From: CAYTZH01 sp964442285
GTDB taxonomy: Bacteria > Myxococcota_A > UBA9160 > JAFDET01
DNA: 64,000 bases
Direction of reading: 5' to 3'
Assembly: GCA_964442285.1 (NCBI GenBank)
Contig: CAYTZH010000010.1
Location: 1 to 64,000 of the forward strand
Part shown: positions 8,258 through 16,985 of the stretch, piece by piece
How the letters are laid out: each line of letters starts with the position of its first letter
Position numbering within the stretch: the stretch's first letter is position 1
The notes under the pieces: generated by a model
Databases searched by the model: none
The model's input: the letters and a program-made list of their open reading frames with translations, nothing else
Told to the model about the DNA's origin: nothing
Translations under genes and position numbers: made by a program

Positions 8258-8509
8258 CTAGCCTCCTCCGACGGCCTCGAGGATCTCCACCCGGTCGCCG
8301 GCGGCCAGCGATGTGCGCCCGTAGGCCGAGCGGGGCACGACCTCCCGATTCACCGCCACCGCGACGCGTCGCCCGGCGAGGTCGAGACGCTGCAGGAGCG
8401 CCTCGAGCCGGGTGCCCGACGGAACTCGCAGGGCCTCGCCGTTCACCTCGATCTCGAGATCCTCGGCGCTCGTGGCGGGGGCGCGAAGCTCGGGGGGTCC
8501 GGTCTCCAT
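8258..8509 (-). CDS. thiS: Sulfur carrier protein ThiS
   Basis: A ubiquitin-fold sulfur carrier whose C-terminal glycine is adenylated and thiocarboxylated to donate sulfur to ThiG. The protein is 83 residues and ends in AVGGG. The typical ThiS diglycine is therefore present with one extra Gly, and the true functional end would need checking. The core LEIEVNGEALRVPSGTRLEALLQRLDL and VAVAVNREVVPRSAY match the family. An N-terminal extension of about 17 residues is longer than usual, so an internal start is possible. It is the first gene of the thiS-thiG-thiE-htrA operon. No thiF or thiO is nearby. Confidence 0.92.
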   Translation of the reverse strand: METGPPELRAPATSAEDLEIEVNGEALRVPSGTRLEALLQRLDLAGRRVAVAVNREVVPRSAYGRTSLAAGDRVEILEAVGGG

Positions 8510-8554
8510 GACCCCTTCGAAGCTAACGGAGACCGGTTCGATACGCTCCCCGTC

Positions 8555-8572
8555 GGAGGGGATCCACCCTCC
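8555..8572. promoter_or_regulatory. Inverted repeat between divergent thiS and alr
   Basis: GGAGGG and CCCTCC form a perfect 6-bp inverted repeat around GATCCA, about 16 bp upstream of the alr ATG in the 78-bp divergent spacer. It could be a small hairpin in the alr leader or an operator. I see no thiamine-riboswitch core in this spacer. Confidence 0.3.
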
Positions 8573-8587
8573 TTCTCGGGGGGGACC

Positions 8588-9697
<1,110 letters not shown>

Positions 9698-9749
9698 GAC
9701 GCCGTTTCGGCGGGGGCGCGCGCCCGCCTCGGCGCAGCCGCCGCGGCTT

Positions 9750-9758
9750 TGCTACATC
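9750..9758 (+). promoter_or_regulatory. Candidate extended -10 upstream of purH
   Basis: TGCTACATC fits an extended -10 element (TGn followed by TACATC), 52 bp before the purH ATG in the alr-purH spacer. I see no convincing -35 hexamer at the right spacing. This is a weak call. Confidence 0.25.
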
Positions 9759-9809
9759 CCTCTCGTTCCCGCCAACCCCCTCGCCCCCTCCTCGGCCGGG
9801 AGATCCCGA

Positions 9810-11363
9810 ATGGATCGCGTTCGACGCGCCCTGCTTTCCGTCTTCGACAAGACCGGTCTCGTGGAGCTGGCGCGGGGCCTTCACGAGCTCGAGGTCGAGC
9901 TGGTCGCCTCTGGCGGCACGGCCGCCGCCCTGCGCGAGGCCGGCCTGCCGGTCGTCGACGTGGCCGCGCTCACCGAGAGCCCGGAGATGCTCGGCGGGCG
10001 GGTCAAGACGCTCCACCCGAAGATCCACGGCGGGATCCTGAACCGGCGCGACCTGCCGGAGGACCGCGCGGACGTGGAGGCCCAGGGCATTCGCGACCTC
10101 GATCTGGTGGTGGTGAACCTCTACCCCTTCGAGCAGACCGTGGCCCAGCCCGGGGTGACCCGCGCCGAGGCCATCGAGAAGATCGACATCGGCGGTCCGT
10201 CGATGATCCGCTCCGCCGCCAAGAACCACGCCTTCGTCGGCGTCGTGGTCGACCCCGCCGACTACGCAGCGGTGCTGGCGGAGCTGCGCGCGTCCGGCGG
10301 CCTCGCCGAGGAGACCCGGCGGCGCCTGGCGCGGGTGGCCTTCGAGCGCACCGCCGCCTACGCCGCCGCGATCAGCGCCTGGCTCGTCGGCCAGGAGCCG
10401 GGCGCGGCCGACGATCCCTTCCCGCCGCGGCTGGCCCTCGGCCTCGAGAAGGCCGCGGCGCTCCGCTACGGCGAGAACCCCCACCAGCGGGCCGCCCTCT
10501 ACGGGCGCTTCCTGGAGGGCGTCGAGCCGCTCCACGGCAAGGCGCTCTCCTTCAACAACCTCGTGGACACCCAGGCGGCCCTGGCGCTCGTGCTGGAATT
10601 CGATCCCGCCGAGTCGGCCGCCGTCGCTATCCTGAAGCACAACACGCCCTGCGGCGCGGCGGTCGCCGACACGCCGCGGGAGGCCTACGAGCGCGCCTTC
10701 GCCTGCGACCCCGACTCCCCCTTCGGTGGCATCGTGGTCTGCAATCGGCCCTTCGATCTCGCGCTGGCCGAGAAGGTGGACGAGATCTTCACCGAGGTGC
10801 TGATCGCGCCGGGCTTCGAGGCGGAGGCCCTGGCGCTGCTGCGCAAGAAGAAGAACCGCCGCCTGCTGCGCTTCGAGCCGTCGGCGATCGATCGCACCGA
10901 GCTCGACTGGAAGCGGCTCTACGGCGGCGTGCTGCTCCAGGAGCCCGACGTACAGGGCGAGAACCTGCAGGCGGCGCGGGTCGCCACCCGCCGCAAGCCC
11001 AGCGAGGCCGAGCTGCGCGCCCTCGAGTTCGCCTGGCGGGTGGTCAAGCACGTGAAGAGCAACGCGGTGGTGTTCGCCGGCGACGGCCAGACCCGGGCCA
11101 TCGGCGGTGGCGCCACCTCCCGGGTGGACGCGGTGCACGCGGCCCGCGAGAAGGCCGCCCGGGTGGGCGTCTCCCTGGCGGGCTCGGTGCTCGCCAGCGA
11201 CGCCTTCTTCCCCTTCCCCGACGGGCTCGAGCTCGCCGTGGCCGCGGGGGCCACGGCCGTCGTGCAGCCCGGCGGCTCGAACCGCGACGCCGAGGTGGTG
11301 GAGGCCGCCGACCGTCTCGGTGTGGCCATGCTCTTCACCGGCGTGCGCCACTTCCGCCACTAG
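9810..11363 (+). CDS. purH: Bifunctional AICAR formyltransferase / IMP cyclohydrolase
   Basis: PurH performs the last two steps of IMP synthesis. The protein is 517 residues. The N-terminal MGS-like IMP cyclohydrolase domain spans about 1-195 (ALLSVFDKTGL, VASGGTAAAL, KTLHPKIHGGIL, VVNLYPFEQT). The C-terminal formyltransferase domain follows, with LRYGENPHQRAALY and the catalytic Lys-His pair in LKHNTPCGAAV. The start at 9810 is preceded by GGGAG. It leads a plus-strand run with purD two bases after its stop, consistent with a purine operon that continues into unrelated housekeeping genes. Confidence 0.97.
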   Translation: MDRVRRALLSVFDKTGLVELARGLHELEVELVASGGTAAALREAGLPVVDVAALTESPEMLGGRVKTLHPKIHGGILNRRDLPEDRADVEAQGIRDLDLVVVNLYPFEQTVAQPGVTRAEAIEKIDIGGPSMIRSAAKNHAFVGVVVDPADYAAVLAELRASGGLAEETRRRLARVAFERTAAYAAAISAWLVGQEPGAADDPFPPRLALGLEKAAALRYGENPHQRAALYGRFLEGVEPLHGKALSFNNLVDTQAALALVLEFDPAESAAVAILKHNTPCGAAVADTPREAYERAFACDPDSPFGGIVVCNRPFDLALAEKVDEIFTEVLIAPGFEAEALALLRKKKNRRLLRFEPSAIDRTELDWKRLYGGVLLQEPDVQGENLQAARVATRRKPSEAELRALEFAWRVVKHVKSNAVVFAGDGQTRAIGGGATSRVDAVHAAREKAARVGVSLAGSVLASDAFFPFPDGLELAVAAGATAVVQPGGSNRDAEVVEAADRLGVAMLFTGVRHFRH

Positions 11364-11365
11364 CC

Positions 11366-12658
11366 GTGCGGGTGCTGGTGGTCGGCTCGGGCGGGCGCGA
11401 GCACGCCCTCGTCTGGAAGATCGCGCAGAGCCCCCGCGTCGCGGCCGTGCTGGCAGCCCCGGGCAGCGACGCCATGGCCTCCCTGGCCCGCTGTCACTCA
11501 GAAGTGTTAGCCGGCGACCTGGATGCGGTGGTCGCGCTGGCCCGGCGCGAGGCCGTCGACCTGGTCGTGGTCGGTCCGGAGGATCCCCTGGCGGCCGGGC
11601 TGGTGGACCGGCTGCGCGAGGCGGGCGTGGCGGCCTTCGGCCCCACTGCCGCCGCGGCGCGCCTCGAGGGCAGCAAGGCCTTCGCCAAGGCGTTCATGGC
11701 CCGCCACGGGATTCCCACCGCCTCCCACGCTGTCTTCGAGGCCCTCGAGCCGGCCCGCGCCCACGTGCGCGCGCTCGGCGGCCCCTGCGTGGTGAAGGCC
11801 GACGGGCTGGCCGCCGGCAAGGGGGTCTTCGTCTGCGACGGGCCCGCGCCGGCGCTGGCCGCCCTGGACGAGGTCATGGGCGAGCGGCGCTTCGGGCAGG
11901 CCGGCGCCCGGGTGGTGATCGAGGAGCGGCTCGAAGGGGAGGAGGCCTCCTACTACGTCATCACCGACGGCGAGCGCCTCGTCACCCTGGCCGCGGCCCA
12001 GGACCACAAGCGGGCCCTCGACGGCGATCGCGGCGAGAACACCGGCGGCATGGGCGCCTACTCGCCCGCCCCGGTGGTCTCCGAGGCCGTCGAGAAGCGG
12101 ATCCTCGAGGAGATCGTGCACCCGACGGTCCGGGGCATGGCGGTTGAGGGCACGCCGTTTGCCGGCGTGCTGTTCGTGGGGCTGATGATCGACCCCGCCG
12201 GCGTGCCCCGGGTGATCGAGTTCAACGTCCGCTTCGGCGACCCCGAGACCCAGGCGCTCGTAGTCCGCATGGAGGGCGACCTGGTGCCCGCGCTGCTCGG
12301 CGCGGCCCGGGGCGACCTGGACCCCGCCTCCGCCGGGCTCGGCTGGGGCGACGCCGCGGTGTGTGTGGTGCTGGCCTCCGAGGGCTACCCGCGCAGCTAC
12401 CCGAAGGGGCTGCCCATCTCGGGCCTCGACGCCGCCGGCGGCCTGGCCGCCGACGCGGCGGGCGTGGTGGTGTTCCACGCCGGCACCCGCCGCGGGGAGC
12501 AGGGCTTCGTGACCCACGGCGGCCGGGTCCTGGGCGTGACGGCCCGGGGGACGACGGTCGCCGAGGCGCGGGCGCGCGCCTACGGGGCGGCGGACCGGAT
12601 CGGCTTCGCGGGAAAGCACCAGCGCGGCGACATCGCGGCCCGGGCCCGCGGACGATGA
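11366..12658 (+). CDS. purD: Phosphoribosylamine-glycine ligase
   Basis: PurD is the ATP-grasp ligase making glycinamide ribonucleotide from phosphoribosylamine and glycine. The protein is 430 residues, starting with GTG (VRVLVVGSGGREHALVWKIA). Visible motifs are the N-domain GGREHAL loop, LEGSKAFAKAFMARHGIPT, the ATP-grasp VVKADGLAAGKGVFV, and the metal-binding EFNVRFGDPETQ near residue 290. It overlaps the next gene by ATGA. The expected start two bases after purH supports the GTG choice. Confidence 0.97.
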   Translation: MRVLVVGSGGREHALVWKIAQSPRVAAVLAAPGSDAMASLARCHSEVLAGDLDAVVALARREAVDLVVVGPEDPLAAGLVDRLREAGVAAFGPTAAAARLEGSKAFAKAFMARHGIPTASHAVFEALEPARAHVRALGGPCVVKADGLAAGKGVFVCDGPAPALAALDEVMGERRFGQAGARVVIEERLEGEEASYYVITDGERLVTLAAAQDHKRALDGDRGENTGGMGAYSPAPVVSEAVEKRILEEIVHPTVRGMAVEGTPFAGVLFVGLMIDPAGVPRVIEFNVRFGDPETQALVVRMEGDLVPALLGAARGDLDPASAGLGWGDAAVCVVLASEGYPRSYPKGLPISGLDAAGGLAADAAGVVVFHAGTRRGEQGFVTHGGRVLGVTARGTTVAEARARAYGAADRIGFAGKHQRGDIAARARGR

Positions 12659-13299
12659 GCGATCCGCTGGAGGCCGGGACCGGCGATCCGGTGGAGACCG
12701 CGGTGGCACAGCTGCGCGCCGGGGCGCTCGTGGCCTATCCCACGGAGACCCTCTACGGACTCGGCGTCGACGCCGGCTCCGCCCCGGCCCTGGCGCGCCT
12801 GCGCAGGTGGAAGGGGCGGGGCGAGGGCCAGCCGGTGGCGCTGCTGGTGCCCGGGGGCGACGCCCTGGAGGCGCTGGGCCTCCGGGTGGGCCCGGCGGCC
12901 CGGCGGCTCGTCGAGGCGTTCTGGCCCGGACCGCTCACCCTGGTGCTGCCCTGCACGCGGACCTGGCCGCCCGGGGTGGCGCGCGGGGACGGCGCGGTGG
13001 GCGTGCGCTGCTCTCCCCATCCCGTGGCCGCGGCGCTGGCCGCCGCCCTCGCCCACGCCGGCGTGGGCCCGGCGACGGCCACCAGCCTGAACCGCAGCGG
13101 CCGCCCTCCGGCACGATCCCGCGACCAGGCCCTGGCAGTCTGCCACGGCGGGTCCGATGCGCCCCACTTCCTCGACGTCCCGGGCGGTCCGGAGCCGTCG
13201 GGGGCGCCGAGCACCGTCGTCGACCTCACCGGGCCCGCGCCGCGCGTCCTGCGGGCGGGTGCGCTGAGCGAGGAGGACGTGGTGGAGACCGCCCGATGA
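12655..13299 (+). CDS. YrdC-domain threonylcarbamoyl-AMP synthase
   Basis: A YrdC/Sua5/TsaC family protein of 214 residues. It should make threonylcarbamoyl-adenylate from threonine, bicarbonate and ATP for the t6A modification of tRNA. Family signatures are AYPTETLYGLGVDA near residues 27-40, KGRGEGQPVALLV, FWPGPLTLVLP and VGVRCSPHP, then TSLNRSGRPPA. The length matches the short TsaC type without the Sua5 C-terminal domain. It overlaps purD and the following DUF1015 gene by 4 bp each. The canonical KRP segment (as in KxRPxxxPl) is degenerate here (GRGEGQPV), so activity is likely but not certain. Confidence 0.88.
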   Translation: MSDPLEAGTGDPVETAVAQLRAGALVAYPTETLYGLGVDAGSAPALARLRRWKGRGEGQPVALLVPGGDALEALGLRVGPAARRLVEAFWPGPLTLVLPCTRTWPPGVARGDGAVGVRCSPHPVAAALAAALAHAGVGPATATSLNRSGRPPARSRDQALAVCHGGSDAPHFLDVPGGPEPSGAPSTVVDLTGPAPRVLRAGALSEEDVVETAR

Positions 13300-14549
13300 C
13301 CCGCATCCGCCCCTTTCGCGCCCTGCGCTACGGCCGCCCGCGTCTCGACGCGGTGCTCGTGCCGCCCTACGACGTGATCACGCCCGACGAGCGCGTGGCC
13401 TACTACGACCGCGATCCCCACAACGCCATCCGCCTGGAGCTCACCCGCGACGTGGCCGACGAGGCCGACACCGACTACGCCGACGTGGCCCGCACCGTGG
13501 CCGACTGGCAGCGGGACGGCGTCCTGGTCCGGGACCCGCAGCCGGGCCTCTACGGCCTGCGCCAGCGCTTCGAGGTCGCCGGGGGCGGGACGCTGGTGCG
13601 CGAGGGCTTCTTCGCCGAGCTCCACCTGGAGGACTACGGCGCGCGGGTGGTGCTGCCCCACGAGCGCACCCTGGCGGGTCCCAAGGCCGATCGCCTCAAG
13701 ATGATCCGCGCCACCCGCGCCAACCTCTCGGTCATCTTCATGCTCTTCGAGGACCGCGAGAATCAGGTGGCGGAGGCCCTCGCCCCCGCCTTCTCGGGGC
13801 CGCCCCTGGCCCAGGGCCAGGACCCGAGCGGCGTGGACAACACGCTGGTCCGGGTGGTCGATCCCGAGGCGGTGGCGGCGGTCGAGGGCGCGCTCTCGGA
13901 GCGCCCCGTGGTGATCGCCGACGGCCACCACCGCTACGAGACGGCCCTCGCCTACCGCGACGAGTGTCGCGCCGAGGGCGCCGGGGCCGAGGCGCCCTCG
14001 GAGTGGGCGCTCGTCTACTTCGCCAACGCCTTCGCGCCCGGGAGCCTGCTGCTGCCCATCCACCGGGTGATCCTCAAGGGCTCGGCCCCGACGGCCGAGG
14101 CCTGGCGCGGCCGCCTCCCGGGCTGGGAGATGCGCGAGCTCGCCCTCCGCAGCGCGGACGACCTGCCCGCGCTGCTCGCGGAGCACCTCACGCCCCTGGC
14201 CGACCGCCACGCCTTCGCCGCCGACGACGGCCAGGGGGTGCTCCGGGTCTTCTGGCGGGCGCGGGACGAGGAGCTGACGATCCGGGCGATCCACCGGGAG
14301 GTGGTCGAGGGGGTGTTCGGCCTCGACGAGGAGGCGGTGCGCCAGGGCGCCGTCGCCTACCCGAAGACCGCCATCCGGGCGGGGCAGGAGGTGCGGGCGG
14401 GCCGCGGGGTGGCCGCGCTCTACCTCAACCCGCTCACGCCCGACGACGTCTTCCGCGTCACCGGCGCCGGCGAGATCCTGCCCCAGAAGTCGACCTTCTT
14501 TCAGCCGAAGCTGCCGACGGGGCTGGTCTTCCGCCGGCTGGACCCGTGA
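13296..14549 (+). CDS. DUF1015 family protein
   Basis: A 417-residue protein of the DUF1015 family (also seen as putative HTH-containing SpoOJ-like or phosphatase-related proteins, function unproven). Recognisable family features are the N-terminal IRPFRALRYG and VPPYDVITPDE, then NAIRLELTRD, VVLPHERTLAGPKADRL and, most conserved, VIADGHHRYETALAYRD near residues 206-222. The C-terminus ends QKSTFFQPKLPTGLVFRRL, typical of the family. It overlaps the YrdC gene and the DUF721 gene by ATGA/GTGA junctions, so it is cotranslated with them. No function is assigned here. Confidence 0.9.
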   Translation: MTRIRPFRALRYGRPRLDAVLVPPYDVITPDERVAYYDRDPHNAIRLELTRDVADEADTDYADVARTVADWQRDGVLVRDPQPGLYGLRQRFEVAGGGTLVREGFFAELHLEDYGARVVLPHERTLAGPKADRLKMIRATRANLSVIFMLFEDRENQVAEALAPAFSGPPLAQGQDPSGVDNTLVRVVDPEAVAAVEGALSERPVVIADGHHRYETALAYRDECRAEGAGAEAPSEWALVYFANAFAPGSLLLPIHRVILKGSAPTAEAWRGRLPGWEMRELALRSADDLPALLAEHLTPLADRHAFAADDGQGVLRVFWRARDEELTIRAIHREVVEGVFGLDEEAVRQGAVAYPKTAIRAGQEVRAGRGVAALYLNPLTPDDVFRVTGAGEILPQKSTFFQPKLPTGLVFRRLDP

Positions 14550-14851
14550 GCCCGCGGCGCCGCACCCGGCCCCGGTCCCTCGAGGAGATGATTCCCCGGG
14601 TGCTGGACGACCTGGGCCTGGACCGGGCGCGGGCGCTGATGGCGCTGGCCGAGGTCTGGGAGCGGGTGGTGGGACCCGAGGCCGCCGCCCACTGTCGGCC
14701 CGCCGCCCTGCGCGGCGACGTCCTCGAGGTGGAGGTGGACGCCCCCGCCTGGGGCCACGCGCTCCAGCTCCGCACACCGGCGCTGCTGGCGGCGCTGGAG
14801 CGGGAGCTCGGCGAGGCCGCGCCCGCCGATCTCTGGATGCGGGTCGGCTAG
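14546..14851 (+). CDS. DUF721 / DciA-like protein
   Basis: A 101-residue DUF721 protein. The family includes DciA, the ancestral loader of the replicative helicase DnaB, and has a KH-like fold. The pattern LMALAEVWERVVGPEAAAHCRPAALRGDVLEVEVDAPAWGHALQL shows the family Trp and the alternation of W-x-x-V-G followed by the L-x-V-x-V-x-S/A-x-x-W-A/G strand. The start is GTG overlapping the DUF1015 stop. It is shorter than DciA of other phyla, so a DNA-replication role is inference. Confidence 0.8.
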   Translation: MSPRRRTRPRSLEEMIPRVLDDLGLDRARALMALAEVWERVVGPEAAAHCRPAALRGDVLEVEVDAPAWGHALQLRTPALLAALERELGEAAPADLWMRVG

Positions 14852-14861
14852 ACTGCGCGCC

Positions 14862-15062
14862 ATGGCCGGAGACGACCAGCCCGCCGCGCCGCGCGTCTGC
14901 GACTTCTGCGGTGAGCCCGCGGAGCGCGTGCGCCGGGTGGCGCTCGACGGCGACTACGATCGGCTGCGCAAGCCCCACCGGGAGCGCTACGCCTGTCCGA
15001 CCTGCTCCGAGGCCAAGGAGCGGCAGCGCCGCGCCGCCGATCCGGCACGCGTCGACGGTTGA
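14862..15062 (+). CDS. Small CxxC-CxxC zinc-ribbon-like protein
   Basis: A 66-residue hypothetical protein. CDFC at residues 13-16 and CPTC at 45-48 suggest a four-cysteine zinc knuckle. The middle (VALDGDYDRLRKPHRERY) is charged and the C-terminus is basic (EAKERQRRAA). It begins 10 bp after the DUF721 gene with a plausible ATG. Its stop codon lies inside the first copy of a 22-bp duplication. I do not recognise a family; a nucleic-acid-associated role is only a guess. Confidence 0.65.
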   Translation: MAGDDQPAAPRVCDFCGEPAERVRRVALDGDYDRLRKPHRERYACPTCSEAKERQRRAADPARVDG

Positions 15063-15090
15063 CCCCCGACGCGTCGACGGTTGACCCCCC
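15047..15090. repeat. 22-bp tandem duplication upstream of rpsP
   Basis: Bases 15047-15068 and 15069-15090 are two near-perfect direct copies of a 22-bp unit that begins ACGCGTCGACGGTTGACCCC. Each copy contains TTGACC. The first copy overlaps the end of the small CxxC gene, while the second lies in the spacer before rpsP. Confidence 0.9.
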
Positions 15091-15109
15091 GACGCGACTT
15101 TCCTACCGT
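15081..15109 (+). promoter_or_regulatory. Candidate promoter of the rpsP operon
   Basis: TTGACC at 15081-15086 is a good -35 match. It is followed after 17 bp by TACCGT at 15104-15109, a weak -10. The rpsP ATG is 32 bp further on. The -35 lies in the second copy of the 22-bp duplication, and the first copy carries a second TTGACC 22 bp upstream. Spacing and position are right; the -10 match is poor. Confidence 0.45.
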
Positions 15110-15141
15110 CCGCAGCCACTTCAACGCAGGACAGTTACGCG

Positions 15142-15444
15142 ATGGTGAAGATCCGTCTGCTCCGCGCGGGAGCCAAGAGGCGCCCGTTCTACCACGTCGT
15201 TGCGATCGACGAGCGCCGCCAGCGCGACGGTCGGCCCCTGGAGTTCCTCGGGACCTACGAGCCCAAATCCGATCCCATCCAGGTCAACCTCAAGCTCGAC
15301 CGCGTGGACCACTGGGTGGGCCGCGGCGCCCGGCTCTCGCCCACCGCGGCCGCCCTGGCCAACCGGGCCCGCCGGGCCCGGGCCGCGGCGCCGGCCGAGC
15401 CGGCCCCGTCGGCCGAGCCGGCCGCCGGCGGCGCGGAGGCCTGA
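15142..15444 (+). CDS. rpsP: 30S ribosomal protein S16
   Basis: Ribosomal protein S16, 100 residues, starting MVKIRLLRAGAKRRPFYHVVAID and containing RDGRPLEFLGTYEP and LSPTAAAL. The last 25 residues are an Ala/Pro/Glu-rich extension beyond the globular S16 core. It is the first gene of the conserved rpsP-khpA-rimM-trmD-rplS block. Confidence 0.98.
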   Translation: MVKIRLLRAGAKRRPFYHVVAIDERRQRDGRPLEFLGTYEPKSDPIQVNLKLDRVDHWVGRGARLSPTAAALANRARRARAAAPAEPAPSAEPAAGGAEA

Positions 15445-15448
15445 GCCG

Positions 15449-15685
15449 ATGGCACAGGAGACCGGCGGGGTCGCACTCGTGGAGTTTGTCGCTCGTTCGA
15501 TCGTGACGGAGCCCGACGCGGTGAAGGTCCGGGTCGAGGAGGGCGGCGACGTGCTCGAGCTGGAGACGGCGCCGGGCGATCGCGGGCGGGTCATCGGCCG
15601 TCAGGGACGGGTGGCCAAGGCCATGCGCGCCCTGCTGGCGGCGGCTCGAGAGGGCGGCGAGGCCCGTCTGGAGATCGTCGATTGA
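15449..15685 (+). CDS. khpA: KH-domain RNA-binding protein KhpA
   Basis: A 78-residue single KH-domain protein (older names YlqC, UPF0109). The N-terminal ALVEFVARSIVTEPDAVKV and the GxxG RNA-binding loop in RVIGRQGRVAKAMRALL near residues 49-60 are clear. KhpA pairs with KhpB in other bacteria to bind RNA and affect cell-shape genes. Its location between rpsP and rimM is the standard one. It starts 4 bp after the rpsP stop. Confidence 0.95.
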   Translation: MAQETGGVALVEFVARSIVTEPDAVKVRVEEGGDVLELETAPGDRGRVIGRQGRVAKAMRALLAAAREGGEARLEIVD

Positions 15686-15721
15686 GGCGGCACGGCGTCC
15701 TCTGAGCGACCGCACCGGGTC

Positions 15722-16234
15722 GTGCTGGGCCGCGTCGCGGGGGCCCACGGCCGGCAGGGTGAGCTTCGGGTCCAGGTTCTCGGCGATGCCCCCGACCACC
15801 TGATGGCTCTGCGCCAGGTCTGGCTGGGCGCCGGACCCGACGACAACGCCGCGCGACCCGTCGAGGTGACCGGCGTGGCCGCCGGGCGCCCCGGCGAGCT
15901 GCGCATGGGGCTGGCCGGGATCTCCGACCGGGAGTCGGCCCTGGCCCTGGGCGGGCTGCTGGTGCTGGGAGATGCGGCTGCGCTCCCGCCGCTGCCGACG
16001 GGCGAGCACTACTGGTACGAGCTCGTCGGCTGTCGGGTCGAGGGAGACGACGGCACCCGGGTGGGTCGGGTGCGGGAGATCTGGGAGACGGGCGCCCACG
16101 ACGTCCTGGTGGTCGAGGGCGAGGACGGGCGCACGCGGCTTCTGCCCACGGCGGAGCCGCTGCTCGAGGAGGTGGACGTCGCGGGGCGGCGAATCGTCAT
16201 TCGGGTGATCCCGGGGCTCCTGGATCCGGCCTGA
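15722..16234 (+). CDS. rimM: Ribosome maturation factor RimM
   Basis: RimM assists 30S assembly around S19 and 16S helix 33. The protein is 170 residues. The N-terminal barrel starts VLGRVAGAHGRQGELRVQVL, and the PRC-barrel part shows HYWYELVGCRVEGDDGTRVGRVREIWETGAHDVLVV and LLPTAEPLLEEVD. The start is GTG at 15722. The upstream in-frame sequence carries the khpA stop with no better start, which fixes this choice. Position between khpA and trmD is canonical. Confidence 0.96.
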   Translation: MLGRVAGAHGRQGELRVQVLGDAPDHLMALRQVWLGAGPDDNAARPVEVTGVAAGRPGELRMGLAGISDRESALALGGLLVLGDAAALPPLPTGEHYWYELVGCRVEGDDGTRVGRVREIWETGAHDVLVVEGEDGRTRLLPTAEPLLEEVDVAGRRIVIRVIPGLLDPA

Positions 16235-16238
16235 TCCG

Positions 16239-16985
16239 GTGCGGATCGACGTCGTCAGCATCTTCCCCGGGCTCTTCGAGGCCTTCGCCCGCACCGCGCA
16301 CATCGGCATCGCCCGGGAGCGCGGCCAGCTCGAGCTGGCCGTGCACGACCTGCGGGCCTGGACCCGCGACCGGCACCGGACGGTGGACGACGAGCCCTAC
16401 GGTGGGGGCCCCGGCATGGTGATGAAGCCGGAGCCTCTGGTGGAGGCGATCGAGTCGCTGGCGGGCCCGAAGGGTCCGGAGCGGCGCGCCTGGGTGGTGC
16501 TGCTGGCCCCCCAGGGGAGGCGACTGGATCAGGGCCGGCTGGTGGAGCTGGTCGCGCGGCCCCACCTGGTGCTGGTCTGCGGGCGCTACGAGGGCGTCGA
16601 CCAGCGGGTGGTCGACCTGGCCGTGGACGAGGAGATCTCGCTCGGCGACTTCGTCCTCTCCGGAGGCGAGGTCCCGGCGATGGCGCTGATGGAGGGCGTG
16701 GTCCGGCTGCTGCCGGGGGTGCTCGGGAACCCGGAATCGGCCCGGACCGAGTCGTTTGTGGCGGGCTTGCTGGAGGGACCGCAGTACACTCGGCCCGCCG
16801 AGTATCGAGGCCATGCGGTGCCCGAGGTGCTCCGGTCGGGAGACCACCAGGCCGTGGCCCGCTGGCGAGAAGCCCGGGCCCGGGAGCGCACCCAGGCGCG
16901 CCGGCCCGACCTGAGCCGAGCCGATTTGAGCCGAACCGATCCCGCGGAGCCGGGCGGAACGGCGCGAGGAGACGAGGAGCGATGA
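16239..16985 (+). CDS. trmD: tRNA (guanine-N1)-methyltransferase
   Basis: TrmD makes m1G37 in tRNAs, guarding against +1 frameshifting. The protein is 248 residues with a GTG start at 16239. The SPOUT trefoil-knot hallmarks are visible: RIDVVSIFPGLF, VDDEPYGGGPGMVMKPEPL, CGRYEGVDQR, and EISLGDFVLSGGEVPAMALMEGVVRLLPGVLGN. The C-terminus carries the HxxVPEVLRSGDHQAVARWR segment. It overlaps rplS by ATGA. Confidence 0.97.
   Translation: MRIDVVSIFPGLFEAFARTAHIGIARERGQLELAVHDLRAWTRDRHRTVDDEPYGGGPGMVMKPEPLVEAIESLAGPKGPERRAWVVLLAPQGRRLDQGRLVELVARPHLVLVCGRYEGVDQRVVDLAVDEEISLGDFVLSGGEVPAMALMEGVVRLLPGVLGNPESARTESFVAGLLEGPQYTRPAEYRGHAVPEVLRSGDHQAVARWREARARERTQARRPDLSRADLSRTDPAEPGGTARGDEER

Noticed and set aside
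8510..8587. Thiamine (TPP) riboswitch upstream of thiS
   Set aside because: The divergent spacer is only 78 bp and lacks the CTGAGA core and the usual paired regions. A small inverted repeat is all that is seen.
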